64,000 nt of DNA from Kaistella gelatinilytica (GCF_015679325.1 NZ_JADPVI010000001.1:682001-746000); one strand, 5' to 3'. Positions 8,467-17,979 are shown, numbered from the stretch's first letter. The notes: generated from the letters alone by a model not told the origin. Made by a program: numbers and translations.

Positions 8467-9624
8467 ATGAAGAATAACGACCTCAAATACGATTATATTA
8501 TTGCTGGTTCTGGTTGCGCTGGATTAAGTTTGCTTTACCGATTGCTTATCGATCCGGTTTTACAAGCAAAAAAAATCCTGGTGATCGATCGGGTTCAGAA
8601 AAATGAAAACGATAGAACATGGTGTTTTTGGGAGGAAAGGAAAGGTCTTTTTGAATCGGTGGTTATGCACGAATGGAAATCTTTAATTTTTAAAAATGAA
8701 GATTTTACGCGGCAATTTGATCTGGAAAAGTACCGCTACAAAATGATACAGGGAAAAGATTTTTATCAGTTCGTCCTATCTTATGCTGCAGGTTTTGATA
8801 ATGTGATCTTTAAAAATGAAAATATAAAAGGTATTACTTCAGACGCTCTTGAAGCGACCGTAGAAACGGAGGAGAATATTTACCAGTCTGAATATTTATT
8901 CAATTCAACTTCTTTATTTAATCCGAAGATCACGGAAGAAAATTCATTGCTTCAACATTTTACGGGTTGGGTGATTAAAACGAAAGAAGACACGTTTGAT
9001 TCAAAGGTGGGGACTTTAATGGACTTTACCTTAGATCAGAAACATGGCGCCACCTTCATGTATGTTTTACCAACAAGCTCCACGGAAGCTTTGGTAGAGT
9101 ACACCTTATTCAGTAAAAGTGTTTTGCCCAAAGAAGAATATCAAGCAGCTTTGACGCATTACATTAAAAATGATCTTCAAATCTCGGATTACGAAATTAC
9201 GCATACCGAATTTGGAATTATCCCAATGTCTCTGGCGAAGTTTGAGCGGAACAGCGATGTCTTTAATCGCATCATCAACATAGGAACAGCGGGAGGTTAT
9301 ACGAAGGCAAGTAGTGGATATACTTTTCAGTTTGTGCAGAAAAATACTGCGAAAATTATCGAAAATTTACTGCAACAAAAAAATCCCAATCCTGAGAAAT
9401 CTTTTGATGATAAGCGGTATGAATGGTATGACCGCACTCTGCTGGAAGTTATTCTGTCCGGGAAAATGGAGGGAAAAGATATTTTCTCACTGATGTTTTC
9501 AAAACGCTCACCAGAAGATATTTTAAAATTCCTGGGGAATGAAAGTACGATTTGGGATGATCTTAAAATTGTGACCGCGCTGCCAATCGGACCTTTTATG
9601 ATTTCAGGCTTGAAACAGCTTTAA
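8467..9624 (+). CDS. crtY: Lycopene beta-cyclase
   Basis: This 385-residue flavoprotein of the CrtY/CrtL family should cyclise lycopene to beta-carotene at the membrane, the step before zeaxanthin-type pigments. The N-terminal dinucleotide-binding loop reads YDYIIAGSGCAGLSLLYR. It is followed by the family-specific NDRTWCFWEE, and KMIQGKDFY and GTAGGYTKASSGYTF further on. Length and motif order match flavobacterial enzymes. No other crt gene is in this window, so it is separate from a carotenoid cluster. The ATG at 8467 is 118 bases after mnmE, and I see no clear terminator between them. Alternative assignments are unlikely given the DRTWCFW motif. Confidence 0.92.
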   Translation: MKNNDLKYDYIIAGSGCAGLSLLYRLLIDPVLQAKKILVIDRVQKNENDRTWCFWEERKGLFESVVMHEWKSLIFKNEDFTRQFDLEKYRYKMIQGKDFYQFVLSYAAGFDNVIFKNENIKGITSDALEATVETEENIYQSEYLFNSTSLFNPKITEENSLLQHFTGWVIKTKEDTFDSKVGTLMDFTLDQKHGATFMYVLPTSSTEALVEYTLFSKSVLPKEEYQAALTHYIKNDLQISDYEITHTEFGIIPMSLAKFERNSDVFNRIINIGTAGGYTKASSGYTFQFVQKNTAKIIENLLQQKNPNPEKSFDDKRYEWYDRTLLEVILSGKMEGKDIFSLMFSKRSPEDILKFLGNESTIWDDLKIVTALPIGPFMISGLKQL

Positions 9625-9667
9625 AAATCTGAACTTAAAAAATAGAGGATGACTTGTTCGGTATCGA

Positions 9668-10789
9668 TTAAATATTACAATCCATTACAAAAGTAAAGCG
9701 CGTCTCCTTTTCATCGGAAACAAAAGATAAAGTCCCTCCGTGCGCCTGAGCGATTTGGTCCGCAATGTAAAGTCCTAAACCCAGACCATTATTACTTGGA
9801 CGATCGGCTTCTCTTTTAAAAGGCGTAAATAGAATAGCCTGCAACGATTCCGGGATCGGCTCTCCTTCATTGGCTACAGAAATTTCCAGTTTATTGGAGG
9901 GGTTTCGTGCAGTAAAATATACCGGAGATTGTGGATTACCGTGCGTCAAAGCGTTTGCAAGTAGATTGGAGACGAGTTGCGCAATTCGGTCGGCATCGCA
10001 AAAGATCGGGTCTATTAGAGAAAGGTCTGCCTCAATTTGCCGGTCTGGAAATAAGAATTTTAGTTCTGCCATCACGTGCTCCAATACAGGTTTCAGATCA
10101 ACCTCCCGCGGAGAGATCACAATTCCTTCACCCAGTCGGGTACGCGCAAAATCCATGACATTTCCGATCAATTCATTCATCCGGTAGCTGCTTCGTTTTA
10201 AAATTCCGAGCAGATTTTTTTGACGATCATCTTTGACAGACCTTTCCAAAAGACCGACGGTCATGCTGATCGCACCGAGCGGATTCCGCAAGTCATGTCC
10301 TAAAACTGCGATGAGTTGTTCTCTTAAAATTACATTTTTTCGTTCGCCTTCCAGTTCTTCTTCCGTGAGGCGTTTTGCATTTTGCAGGTTCTGTTCATAT
10401 TGAACCCGGTCTGAAGCTTTTAAAAGCGTATAGTAAATGAGTTTTGAACCCTCTTCCTTTGAAGCGGATTCTTTCGCATTGATCAGAATTTTAAGTCTTT
10501 TACCTGCTGCACCGCTCAATTCAACCAGGATCTCTTCAAAGTAGCCCTGCATTTTTAAAAGCGGTGAAAGATGGGTTTCAAAATAGATCTTACTTCCAAT
10601 AGAAAGGAGATCTGAAAACTTTTTTCCTTCTATATTGGCCGGTGAAATTCCCAGCCAGTCAGATACACGTTTATTGCTGCGAATAATTCTGTTCTTCTCA
10701 TCGGCGATAAGAAATCCGGAGATTGATTCTTCAAAAAACAGATTGGCTTCCTGCTCTTGAAAAGCATTATTTTTATTTTGATCAGACAT
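9668..10789 (-). CDS. PAS-domain histidine kinase paired with RsbQ-like hydrolase
   Basis: From the ATG at 10789 the protein has 373 residues. A PAS domain (about 16-107) contains SISGFLIADEKNRIIRSNK and IYFETHLSPLLKMQG. A linker follows, then a HisKA domain with GHDLRNP (His165), and an ATPase domain with SNLLANALTHG (N box) and GLGLGLYIA (335-343). No membrane segment is seen, so it is a soluble sensor kinase. Its ATG overlaps the stop of the upstream hydrolase gene by one base (TAATG), implying translational coupling. In Bacillus the RsbQ hydrolase delivers a signal to the PAS domain of the phosphatase RsbP; here the output domain would be a kinase. No response regulator is adjacent. A longer in-frame start at 10849 would overlap the hydrolase by 61 bases and is less likely. 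Confidence 0.88.
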   Translation of the reverse strand: MSDQNKNNAFQEQEANLFFEESISGFLIADEKNRIIRSNKRVSDWLGISPANIEGKKFSDLLSIGSKIYFETHLSPLLKMQGYFEEILVELSGAAGKRLKILINAKESASKEEGSKLIYYTLLKASDRVQYEQNLQNAKRLTEEELEGERKNVILREQLIAVLGHDLRNPLGAISMTVGLLERSVKDDRQKNLLGILKRSSYRMNELIGNVMDFARTRLGEGIVISPREVDLKPVLEHVMAELKFLFPDRQIEADLSLIDPIFCDADRIAQLVSNLLANALTHGNPQSPVYFTARNPSNKLEISVANEGEPIPESLQAILFTPFKREADRPSNNGLGLGLYIADQIAQAHGGTLSFVSDEKETRFTFVMDCNI

Positions 10790-11580
10790 TATTTTAGGAA
10801 TGCTTTCATGGCTGCGATGGTTTCTTCCGGCGCACTCAAATTGGGGCAATGTCCGGTTGCTTTCATCATTACCAGTTGACTGTCTTTAATTTTTTTATGC
10901 ATAAATATACCCACTTCTTCCGGCGCAATTACGTCTTCCGAACATTGTAAGATCAGCGAAGGAATGCTAACTTCGGGAAGAAGATGTCTTTTATCTGAAA
11001 AAAATGTTGTTCGCGCAAACTCTTTTGCAATGTCAGGATTGCTACGGCAAAAACTGTTCGACAATTCTTCCGATAATTCTGCGCGCTCTGGATTTGCCAT
11101 GATCACCGGTGCCATAGTCATTGACCAACCTAAGTGATTATTATCCAGGGATTCCATCAATTCAGTGATCTGTTCCCGCGTAAATCCGCCCACATAATCA
11201 CCATCGTTGATATACGAAGGTGATGGACTTACCATAATTAAAGATTTAAAAAGATCGGGTGATTGCAAGGAGGCGATCATTCCCATCAGGGAACTCACCG
11301 AATGACCTACAAAAATAACTTCATTTAGTTCCATTTCTTCGCAGATATTCACAATATCAGCAGCATATCCTTCCAATTGTGAATATTTATCTGATGAATA
11401 AGCCGAAAGATCAGAATTTCCCGCACCTACATGATCGAACAAAATAACCCTGTAATCTTCTTCAAAAGCAGGGGTTACAAAGCGCCACATGTTTTGATCA
11501 CAACCAAATCCATGCGCAAAAAGCATCACTTGAGTTCCCTTTCCTTTGATCGTAACATTATTTCGTTGAATCGCATTCAT
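10789..11580 (-). CDS. RsbQ-like alpha/beta hydrolase (sensor partner)
   Basis: From the ATG at 11580 (MNAIQRNNVTIKGKG) this is 263 residues, close to Bacillus RsbQ. I recognise extended similarity to RsbQ, including FAHGFGCDQNMWR, PAFEEDYRVILFDHVG, VGHSVSSLMGM, SLILQCSEDVIAP and TGHCPN. The triad would be Ser94, Asp216 and His244. RsbQ is thought to turn over a small hydrophobic molecule and pass it to a PAS domain, reporting energy stress. The gene is followed by its PAS partner with a one-base overlap. An ATG 14 codons upstream (11622) is possible, but the RsbQ alignment favours 11580. RsbQ-like/PAS pairs with non-phosphatase outputs are known in other bacteria. The signal molecule here is unknown. 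Confidence 0.9.
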   Translation of the reverse strand: MNAIQRNNVTIKGKGTQVMLFAHGFGCDQNMWRFVTPAFEEDYRVILFDHVGAGNSDLSAYSSDKYSQLEGYAADIVNICEEMELNEVIFVGHSVSSLMGMIASLQSPDLFKSLIMVSPSPSYINDGDYVGGFTREQITELMESLDNNHLGWSMTMAPVIMANPERAELSEELSNSFCRSNPDIAKEFARTTFFSDKRHLLPEVSIPSLILQCSEDVIAPEEVGIFMHKKIKDSQLVMMKATGHCPNLSAPEETIAAMKAFLK

Positions 11581-11833
11581 AACGGCTAATTTCTGCAGAA
11601 AATTAAATTTTAAAGAGTGCAAGATAATTAATTAATATAAATTATATGTACTTTATTTTTAAGGGATAAAATGATCAACTAAAACAATTTAAATCGAAAT
11701 TGAAAAAGGTTCTGATCTTTTATTTTTACAATGGATAACTACTTATTAGAACTAATTAATTCTTAAAATTTATACCAATCATTTGTATGAAAATCATAAA
11801 GGTTTTGTCTAAATTTACAAAAACAAATTGACC

Positions 11834-12859
11834 ATGCTTACATTTGCGGTAAACTCCATTCCTTTAAAAGACGTAATTATCAGTCTGGCGAAATCATTTG
11901 ATGTGAAATATTATAATGATTGTAACGAATATTATGTAAACGTTCCCAAACACATTGGTGAAGGGCAGATCAGAGGAATTAATTTCGAAAATGGACTGGC
12001 TTTAATTACTTATAAAGTTATTTTCAATGAGGATATTCGCTTAGAATTTACACTGGATGAAGTTCATCCTGCCAAATTTATTTACTCGTTACTTGGTCCT
12101 TTGTCGCACGAATTTGCAAACGAAAATAAGAAGAATTCGATCGGTGAATTTAGATGCGCAATTGTTGCAAGTGAGCGCAATAACGGTCATATTATTGAAT
12201 TTGAAAAAGGTATTTTACACGAGGTCATCAGTATAGAGATCGACAGAAAAACATTTAATATTAAAGAAGAATGCGAGATCGAAAAGTGGGATTCTCTACT
12301 TCAAAACGTTTTAACAGATATTGAAGGTGAAAAACAATTCTATCATGTTGATAACTGCGGCGTTTATTTTAAAGATATTTTAAGTAAAGTCGATGAATAT
12401 CCCGATTTTATTCTTGGTCGAAAATTGAATTTGAAATCAATCACTTTACAAATGTTCCTCAATCAGCTCGTACAATTTGATGATGACCGACTGAACGTGA
12501 ACGACAGAACGATTTTGAGAGTTCAGGAATTAAAAAGGGTTGAAAAAGCAGCATATTTCATCAAAGATAATGTTGCCGCAGAGCTTTCGGTTAAAAATTT
12601 ATCCAGCCAGACCGGACTGAATCCGAATAAACTGCAAAATGGTTTTAAATATTTATACAATACGACCATCAATGAATTTGTAACAAATGTGCGTTTGGAA
12701 CAGGCCAATATTCTGCTTCGGAATAAAGAATATAATGTTCGCGATGTCGTAGCAGCAGTAGGTTTGGAAAGTAACAGCTATTTCTCTAAAATTTATAAAA
12801 AGAAGTACGGAATTACGCCAAAAAACTACAAGAAAATCTTTACGCAAAACCATTTATAG
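11834..12859 (+). CDS. AraC-family transcriptional regulator
   Basis: This 341-residue regulator has an N-terminal sensing region of about 240 residues that I cannot assign. The C-terminal AraC/XylS double helix-turn-helix includes KNLSSQTGLNPNKLQNGFKYLY and the signature VAAVGLESNSYFSKIYKKKYGITP. It binds DNA as an activator or repressor; targets are unknown. The start is the ATG at 11834; a TTG two codons upstream is also in frame. It lies divergent from the RsbQ-like gene with 253 bases between, and upstream of the glycan cluster, which has its own promoter. Either neighbour could be a target, but nothing in the sequence shows this. Confidence 0.88.
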   Translation: MLTFAVNSIPLKDVIISLAKSFDVKYYNDCNEYYVNVPKHIGEGQIRGINFENGLALITYKVIFNEDIRLEFTLDEVHPAKFIYSLLGPLSHEFANENKKNSIGEFRCAIVASERNNGHIIEFEKGILHEVISIEIDRKTFNIKEECEIEKWDSLLQNVLTDIEGEKQFYHVDNCGVYFKDILSKVDEYPDFILGRKLNLKSITLQMFLNQLVQFDDDRLNVNDRTILRVQELKRVEKAAYFIKDNVAAELSVKNLSSQTGLNPNKLQNGFKYLYNTTINEFVTNVRLEQANILLRNKEYNVRDVVAAVGLESNSYFSKIYKKKYGITPKNYKKIFTQNHL

Positions 12860-12970
12860 TAAATTCTCTAAAGGATCTCAGTTAGATTTTGAGAGGATTT
12901 TCTCAAGAAGAGCAGTACTTTAAATTAAGAATATCTTCCTTTTATTTGAATTGATTAAGGCAGTTTAAAA

Positions 12971-13003
12971 TTTGATAAACCTATTTTCTGGTTTATGTTT
13001 TTG
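12971..13003 (+). promoter_or_regulatory. Promoter of the 13036-15529 operon
   Basis: TTTG (12971-12974) is followed by 19 bases and then TATGTTTTTG (12994-13003), close to the TTG/TAnnTTTG Bacteroidota promoter. The TTG start codon at 13036 is about 30 bases further on. The spacing supports an operon beginning with the acyl-CoA dehydrogenase gene. Confidence 0.5.
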
Positions 13004-13035
13004 TAAATTTACGCTTACAATAAAATTATAAAGCT

Positions 13036-14208
13036 TTGACTCACTTTACTCAAAATCAACTGGCAAAATTTATAAGATCAGCTCAAAAAATTGGTGATCG
13101 CTCTTTATCTGAAGCCACTAAAGCCGATAAGGTTGATTCTTTTCCAAAAAAAACTTTGAAGAAAATAATTAAATCAAAACTGTTAGAAGCAGCAATCCCT
13201 GTAAAGTACGGTGGCCAAAATCTTGGACTTTCCGCAGGGACAAATTTGGCGCTTCTCACTATTTTAAAAAATATTGGCAGTGGTAATTTGGTTATGGGAA
13301 GAGTTTTGGAAGGTCACATTAATGCACAAATTTTAATCGATCAGTTTGGTACGAAAAAACAGAAAAAGAGATTTGCAAAAGACGCTTTAAACGGTCATTT
13401 ATTTGGAGTTTGGAATACTCAAGCAAAAGACGGAACTTTTTTAAAGTTCAAAAAAAATGGAAATTACCACTTGAACGGCGCAAAAACTTTTGCCACAGGT
13501 TGCGGTTTTGTTTCCAGACCTCTTATTACCGCTGCACTTCCAGATGGTTCCTGGCAAATGGCCATCGTTAAATTCGATCAAGTGAAATCAGAAATTGATG
13601 CAAGTTGGTGGAATCCGATGGGAATGCGGTCGAGCAGAAGTTATAAAATCAATTTTTTCAAAGCAAAAATTCCACAAAATAATTTACTCGGGAAAGCTGG
13701 AGATTACTACAGGCAGCCTTGTTTTAGCGGCGGAGCAATTCGTTTTGCAGCAATTCAGTTGGGCGCTGCAGAAAGACTTTTATCGGAAACCATTAAATAT
13801 TTACAGCAGTTGCAGAGAACAGAAGATCCTTTCCAAAAAACCCGCATCGGTGAAATGACGATCGCTGTTGCAACCGGAAATCTGTGGCTTAAAAATGCCG
13901 CAGCCGAACTTGATCTCTATCATGATCATCCCACGGAAAAAAATAGCCAGAAACTTTTATGTATGGCAAACATGATGCGAACTGCCATCGAAAAAATCTG
14001 CCTGGAAGTGATGGAACTCTGTGCAAAATCTGTGGGTGCAAGAGGTTTGAACAGTCCTTATCATTTTGAAAGAATTATTCGCGATCTTACCACTTATCTT
14101 CGTCAACCTGCTCCGGATGCTGCTTTGGCCGAGGTTGGAAGATACAGTTTGCAAACTAAAAATTTGAATACTGTCTTCTCAAAAAAAATTAAAAAAAATA
14201 TACTTTAA
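13036..14208 (+). CDS. Acyl-CoA dehydrogenase family protein in glycan cluster
   Basis: This 390-residue protein has the acyl-CoA dehydrogenase layout: a helical N-terminal domain (KYGGQNLGLSAGTNLALL), a central beta domain (GVWNTQAKDGTFLKF, HLNGAKTFATGCGFV) and a C-terminal helical bundle (GGAIRFAAIQLGAAERLL, RDLTTYLRQPAPDAALAEVG). It should bind FAD and oxidise or otherwise act on an acyl or thioester substrate in the cytoplasm. Context argues against ordinary beta-oxidation, because it is followed after 2 bases by a PIG-L deacetylase and then a methyltransferase. The start is a TTG at 13036; an in-frame stop lies just upstream at 13021 and no ATG is near. It is the first gene of a three-gene operon. 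Confidence 0.82.
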   Translation: MTHFTQNQLAKFIRSAQKIGDRSLSEATKADKVDSFPKKTLKKIIKSKLLEAAIPVKYGGQNLGLSAGTNLALLTILKNIGSGNLVMGRVLEGHINAQILIDQFGTKKQKKRFAKDALNGHLFGVWNTQAKDGTFLKFKKNGNYHLNGAKTFATGCGFVSRPLITAALPDGSWQMAIVKFDQVKSEIDASWWNPMGMRSSRSYKINFFKAKIPQNNLLGKAGDYYRQPCFSGGAIRFAAIQLGAAERLLSETIKYLQQLQRTEDPFQKTRIGEMTIAVATGNLWLKNAAAELDLYHDHPTEKNSQKLLCMANMMRTAIEKICLEVMELCAKSVGARGLNSPYHFERIIRDLTTYLRQPAPDAALAEVGRYSLQTKNLNTVFSKKIKKNIL

Positions 14209-14210
14209 AA

Positions 14211-14936
14211 ATGGATCATCTTGATTTTGAAAATATTCCGCTTGCGCCGGAACAGTGTGTGACAGGCTTTGGAAATACTTTGATCGTTGCGCCACACGCG
14301 GACGACGAAAGTTTGGGTTGCGGTGGTGTCATTGCTCTGCTCCGCAAATATGGACAAAATGTTTATATTTTATTGCTGAGCGACGGAACATTATCGCATC
14401 CCAACAGCAAAGAATATCCTGCAGAACGATTGCGTGATATTCGGGAAAATGAATTGGTAAATGCAGCGGCTTTTCTTGGTGTTGAGGCGCAGAATATTAT
14501 TTTTTGTCGTTTTAAAGATCGAAGTGTCCCTGATCAATCGAGTGAAGGTTTTGATGATGCGCTGAAAAACATCAATAAAATTCTGAGTATTATAAGACCG
14601 CAAAGCATTTTTGTTCCCTGGCGACGCGATCCACATCCCGATCATCAGGCGGCTTTTCAATTAATTCAGGCTGCAATAACAGAAAACGCAAAGATCTATG
14701 AATACCCAATTTGGTTGGATCAACTGGGAACTGTGGACGATTCGCCCACCAATGAGGAAGCAATGCCTTTTCGATTAAATATAACAAGTGTTCTTGACCA
14801 GAAACAGAAAGCAATTGCAGCTCATCTTTCTCAAACAACTTCTTTAATAAGTGACGATCCACATGGTTTTCGAATCTCTGAAGAAATGCTCCATCAATTT
14901 AATGTTCCTTACGAAACCTTCTTTATCTCAAAATGA
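14211..14936 (+). CDS. PIG-L (LmbE-type) deacetylase
   Basis: This 241-residue protein has the LmbE/PIG-L zinc-binding motif APHADDESLGCGG (H, D, D) and the second motif PHPDHQAAF, so the metal site looks complete. The family removes acetyl groups from N-acetylglucosamine-type groups in lipids, mycothiol, bacillithiol and antibiotics, in the cytoplasm or at its membrane face. It starts 2 bases after the acyl-CoA dehydrogenase stop and overlaps the next gene by ATGA. This tight linkage suggests that the three enzymes modify one amino-sugar-containing molecule. The sugar substrate cannot be told. A role in bacillithiol synthesis is possible in principle, but the neighbours do not fit that pathway. 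Confidence 0.9.
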   Translation: MDHLDFENIPLAPEQCVTGFGNTLIVAPHADDESLGCGGVIALLRKYGQNVYILLLSDGTLSHPNSKEYPAERLRDIRENELVNAAAFLGVEAQNIIFCRFKDRSVPDQSSEGFDDALKNINKILSIIRPQSIFVPWRRDPHPDHQAAFQLIQAAITENAKIYEYPIWLDQLGTVDDSPTNEEAMPFRLNITSVLDQKQKAIAAHLSQTTSLISDDPHGFRISEEMLHQFNVPYETFFISK

Positions 14937-15529
14937 TGGCAGAAAAAAAATCTTTAGATTCAGAATATTTTAAGAAAGTATATGAAGCAAACGACGATCC
15001 CTGGGATTTTGAAACCAGTGAATACGAATCAAAAAAATATGAGGCAACGCTAGCATCACTTCCAAAAAAAGAATACGAAAATGCACTGGAGATCGGATGT
15101 TCAATTGGTGTTCTCACGGAGCTTCTTGCCAAAAGATGTAAACAATTACTGGCGACCGATGTTTCTGACAAAGCTTTAGAACAAGCAAAAAAACGCTGCG
15201 CTGATGAGGAAAATGTAACCTTTCAAAAATTAAGTTTTGCAGATGAACTGCCCTCAAATGATTATGATCTGATCATGATCTCAGAAGTTGCCTACTATTT
15301 ATCACCCTCAGATTGGGAAAGTTCGATAAAAAAACTATACAAAAATTTAGCGGTTCAGGGAAATATTGCACTGATCCACTGGCTGCCAATAGTTCATGAT
15401 TATCCTCAAACCGGTGACGAAGTTCACCACTCTTTTGCGAGGGTAATGGAAGGAAAGATGAAAAATGTTTTCAGCAGCAGAGCAGAAAATTACCGAATTG
15501 ATGTCTGGGAAAAATTGGTGATCTCATAA
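14933..15529 (+). CDS. NodS-like SAM-dependent methyltransferase
   Basis: This 198-residue class I methyltransferase has motif I LEIGCSIGVLTE, an acidic residue in LLATDVS, and ISEVAYYLS. The N-terminal DDPWDFETSEYESKKY is typical of the NodS family, which N-methylates deacetylated chitooligosaccharide in rhizobia. Placed directly after a deacetylase, with an ATGA overlap, it may methylate the amine that the PIG-L enzyme exposes. That is inference. Its 3' end overlaps the end of the convergent glycosyltransferase gene by 40 bases (15490-15529). Such PIG-L/methyltransferase pairs occur elsewhere as one fused protein, as I recall, which supports a joint role. Confidence 0.88.
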   Translation: MMAEKKSLDSEYFKKVYEANDDPWDFETSEYESKKYEATLASLPKKEYENALEIGCSIGVLTELLAKRCKQLLATDVSDKALEQAKKRCADEENVTFQKLSFADELPSNDYDLIMISEVAYYLSPSDWESSIKKLYKNLAVQGNIALIHWLPIVHDYPQTGDEVHHSFARVMEGKMKNVFSSRAENYRIDVWEKLVIS

Positions 15530-16674
15530 TTTTGAAGCAGCGTTTCCAAATCGTTGACTGCCTTATCTATAAAAATCAATGTATCTTTTTTTGTCCATTC
15601 GTCTTTTACTATTTTTAAAATTTCAGCATACCAAGCTCCAAAATAAGAATAATTAAAAATGGAAAGGTGAGCGTCGTTTTTAAGGCTCATTTCCGGGAAC
15701 ATTCTATTAAATTCGGATTGAATAGTAAGCTTAGAAATTTCTCTTCTTTCCCAGAGATCCAGTAATTTTTTCTTCAGAAGAAGTCTTTCTAACACAGCTT
15801 CAGAAGATTCAACATATACTTTAGCGCCATTCTTGCCGATCATTTTCCATTCGTTGAGTTGGTAAGAAAGTCCAACCTCCGTTCGACCAATGCATCTTGC
15901 GGAAGTATGAACGACCACCTTGAAACTGTGCCGAACTTTTGCATCAATGAACTGCAGCTGTTCAAAAAACGCACAGTCTTCTAAATGAGTCACATTCGGT
16001 ATTCCGCCAGATTTTTCATAACATTCCGTAGTTACCGCAAAACTTCCGTTAAAATGCTGATGATGTTTTGGCGCAGGATCGTGAGGTTCATTTAAAATTT
16101 TTGCTTCAAAATCCGCAACCAAAAGCTGGTATTTTTCATCTTTAAAATGGAGCGTTTTTGCAGCGTGATCCAGTTCATTTAATTCTTTCGGCTTGAGTAA
16201 GATTCTTCCGCCAACAGCATCTGCACCGCTTTCGATCTCAAAAATATTTTGAGCGATCCAGTCTTTTGCTACAGAAGTATCACCATCTGTCGTCAAGATG
16301 ATGCCACCACCATTTTTTTGCAGCCGATGAAATGCAGCATCCATCAATATTTTCCGCACGAAGCCGATATTTGCCTGATCTGGTAATAAAGTAACTTCCT
16401 CTATATAAATAGTCAGCTCCGGATTTTTCCTTTTGAAATCATTAATAATGGAAACTGAATGGTCAGCACAGTTATTGGCCAAAATTAAGATCTCAAACGT
16501 TTTACAATCAAAAAATTCCCCATTTAAAGTTTCCTGGAGTAGAAAAGCATTTAAAGTTTCTAAAATATTGAGTTCTTCATTTTTTACAGGAATCACCACA
16601 CTATATTTTAGCTCACTCAAAAGAGGAAAATTGAGAAATAGTTGAGTACTTGTACGTTCAGATAAAAATTTCAT
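15490..16674 (-). CDS. Family 2 glycosyltransferase
   Basis: A GT-A fold is evident: YSVVIPVKNEELNILETL near the N-terminus, ILANNCADHS, and a DxD-like TTDGDTSVAKDW. A later segment, GGIPNVTHLEDCAFFEQL, contains the acidic ED acceptor motif. It should transfer a sugar from a nucleotide sugar in the cytoplasm; donor and acceptor are unknown. I chose the ATG at 16674; an in-frame GTG at 16761 would add 29 basic residues before the domain. It is the only gene of the 13-20.7 kb cluster on the minus strand, and it is tail-to-tail with the methyltransferase with a 40-base overlap. No membrane segment is obvious, so it is not a processive synthase of the cellulose type. Confidence 0.85.
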   Translation of the reverse strand: MKFLSERTSTQLFLNFPLLSELKYSVVIPVKNEELNILETLNAFLLQETLNGEFFDCKTFEILILANNCADHSVSIINDFKRKNPELTIYIEEVTLLPDQANIGFVRKILMDAAFHRLQKNGGGIILTTDGDTSVAKDWIAQNIFEIESGADAVGGRILLKPKELNELDHAAKTLHFKDEKYQLLVADFEAKILNEPHDPAPKHHQHFNGSFAVTTECYEKSGGIPNVTHLEDCAFFEQLQFIDAKVRHSFKVVVHTSARCIGRTEVGLSYQLNEWKMIGKNGAKVYVESSEAVLERLLLKKKLLDLWERREISKLTIQSEFNRMFPEMSLKNDAHLSIFNYSYFGAWYAEILKIVKDEWTKKDTLIFIDKAVNDLETLLQNYEITNFSQTSIR

Positions 16675-16902
16675 AAGATTACCGTAATTTTTTTGAAGGA
16701 TTGTTTTGAAAACCAGTTTTTTATAATGTTTTTGGAATAAAATTTGTTCCAATTTTTTCACTAACCGAAGGTATTGACTTTTCCAAAGATAATTCCCTTA
16801 GCGACTGATATAAAACCATATGCATCTATAATAAACTTCATAGGGTTAATTTTTAAGGGACTAATATCTAATTTTACTTAACCATAAATCTTAGATAAAA
16901 TT

Positions 16903-17979
16903 ATGTATAAATTTAACAACGACCTAAAACTGACGGAATATGATCTGATCGTTTTTTGTCATCTTCGTTGGGATTTTGTTTACCAAAGACCACAACATTT
17001 AATTTCCCGACTTTCAAAAAAATATAAGGTTTTAGTCATAGAAGAACCTGTCGGTAAAAGAGAAAACAGAAATTTAAATATTAAAGAAATTTCTCCCTCG
17101 CTTCACATTCTGCAACCCGAAATTGATCACTTGAGCGAATTGAGTGCCTACATAAAACCTCTTTTAAAAAATAAAATTTATCCGGTAGGCTGGTTTTATT
17201 CTGCTGCTTTTGTCGATGTTCTGGAAACTTTTGACTTTGAAACCATTGTTTATGATTGCATGGATGAATTATCGCTTTTTAAAGGTGCTTCTCAGGAGTT
17301 GATCCAACAGGAAAATAAATTACTTTCTGCGGCAGATGTCGTTTACACGGGTGGCAAATCGCTTTACGAATCGAAAAAACTGAAACATCATAACGTTCAC
17401 TGCTTCCCGAGTTCCGTAGAAGTAAATCACTTTTCGGAAACGAATGCTACAGAAATTCCGGAGGATATGAAAAATATTCCTTCTCCAATTATTGGGTATT
17501 ACGGCGTAATTGATGAACGAATTGATCTGGATTTGTTGCAAAAATCTGCCGCCAAGTTACCGAACCATTCCTTCGTGATGATCGGTCCCATCTGTAAAAT
17601 TGAAGAACACGAACTGCCGCAAGCAGAAAATATTTTCTATCTGGGCATGAAATCCTATGATGAGTTGCCCAATTATTTAAATCATTTCGATTTTGCCATG
17701 ATGCCTTTTGCTTTAAATGATGCTACCAAATTTATCAGCCCGACGAAAACACTGGAATATATGTGTGCTTACAAACCCATTATTTCTACAAAAATTACAG
17801 ATGTTGTGCAGGACTACAGTCATTGCGTATCATTGGTAGATGATGCAGATGATTTTGCAGAAGCCGTAAAAAATCCTGTGAGAAACCTTAAAGAAAAATA
17901 TGACGAGATCCTGCGGAAAACTTCCTGGGATTTGACCGCAAACAAAATGACTTCAATAATAAGTGAGATTTTAGCATGA
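16903..17979 (+). CDS. GT-B type glycosyltransferase (GT4/TuaH-like)
   Basis: This 358-residue protein begins with EYDLIVFCHLRWDFVYQRPQ, a typical start for TuaH-like and related GT4 enzymes. It continues with IVYDCMDELSLFKGA and the C-terminal nucleotide-binding half: IIGYYGVIDERIDLDLL, FYLGMKSYDELPNYL, ISPTKTLEYMCAYKPII. The E in the last segment is the usual nucleotide-sugar contact. It should transfer a sugar onto a lipid-linked or polymer acceptor at the cytoplasmic face. Its stop overlaps the ATG of glf by four bases. Because glf makes UDP-galactofuranose, this enzyme or the GT2 may be the galactofuranosyltransferase; this is inference. Confidence 0.85.
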   Translation: MYKFNNDLKLTEYDLIVFCHLRWDFVYQRPQHLISRLSKKYKVLVIEEPVGKRENRNLNIKEISPSLHILQPEIDHLSELSAYIKPLLKNKIYPVGWFYSAAFVDVLETFDFETIVYDCMDELSLFKGASQELIQQENKLLSAADVVYTGGKSLYESKKLKHHNVHCFPSSVEVNHFSETNATEIPEDMKNIPSPIIGYYGVIDERIDLDLLQKSAAKLPNHSFVMIGPICKIEEHELPQAENIFYLGMKSYDELPNYLNHFDFAMMPFALNDATKFISPTKTLEYMCAYKPIISTKITDVVQDYSHCVSLVDDADDFAEAVKNPVRNLKEKYDEILRKTSWDLTANKMTSIISEILA

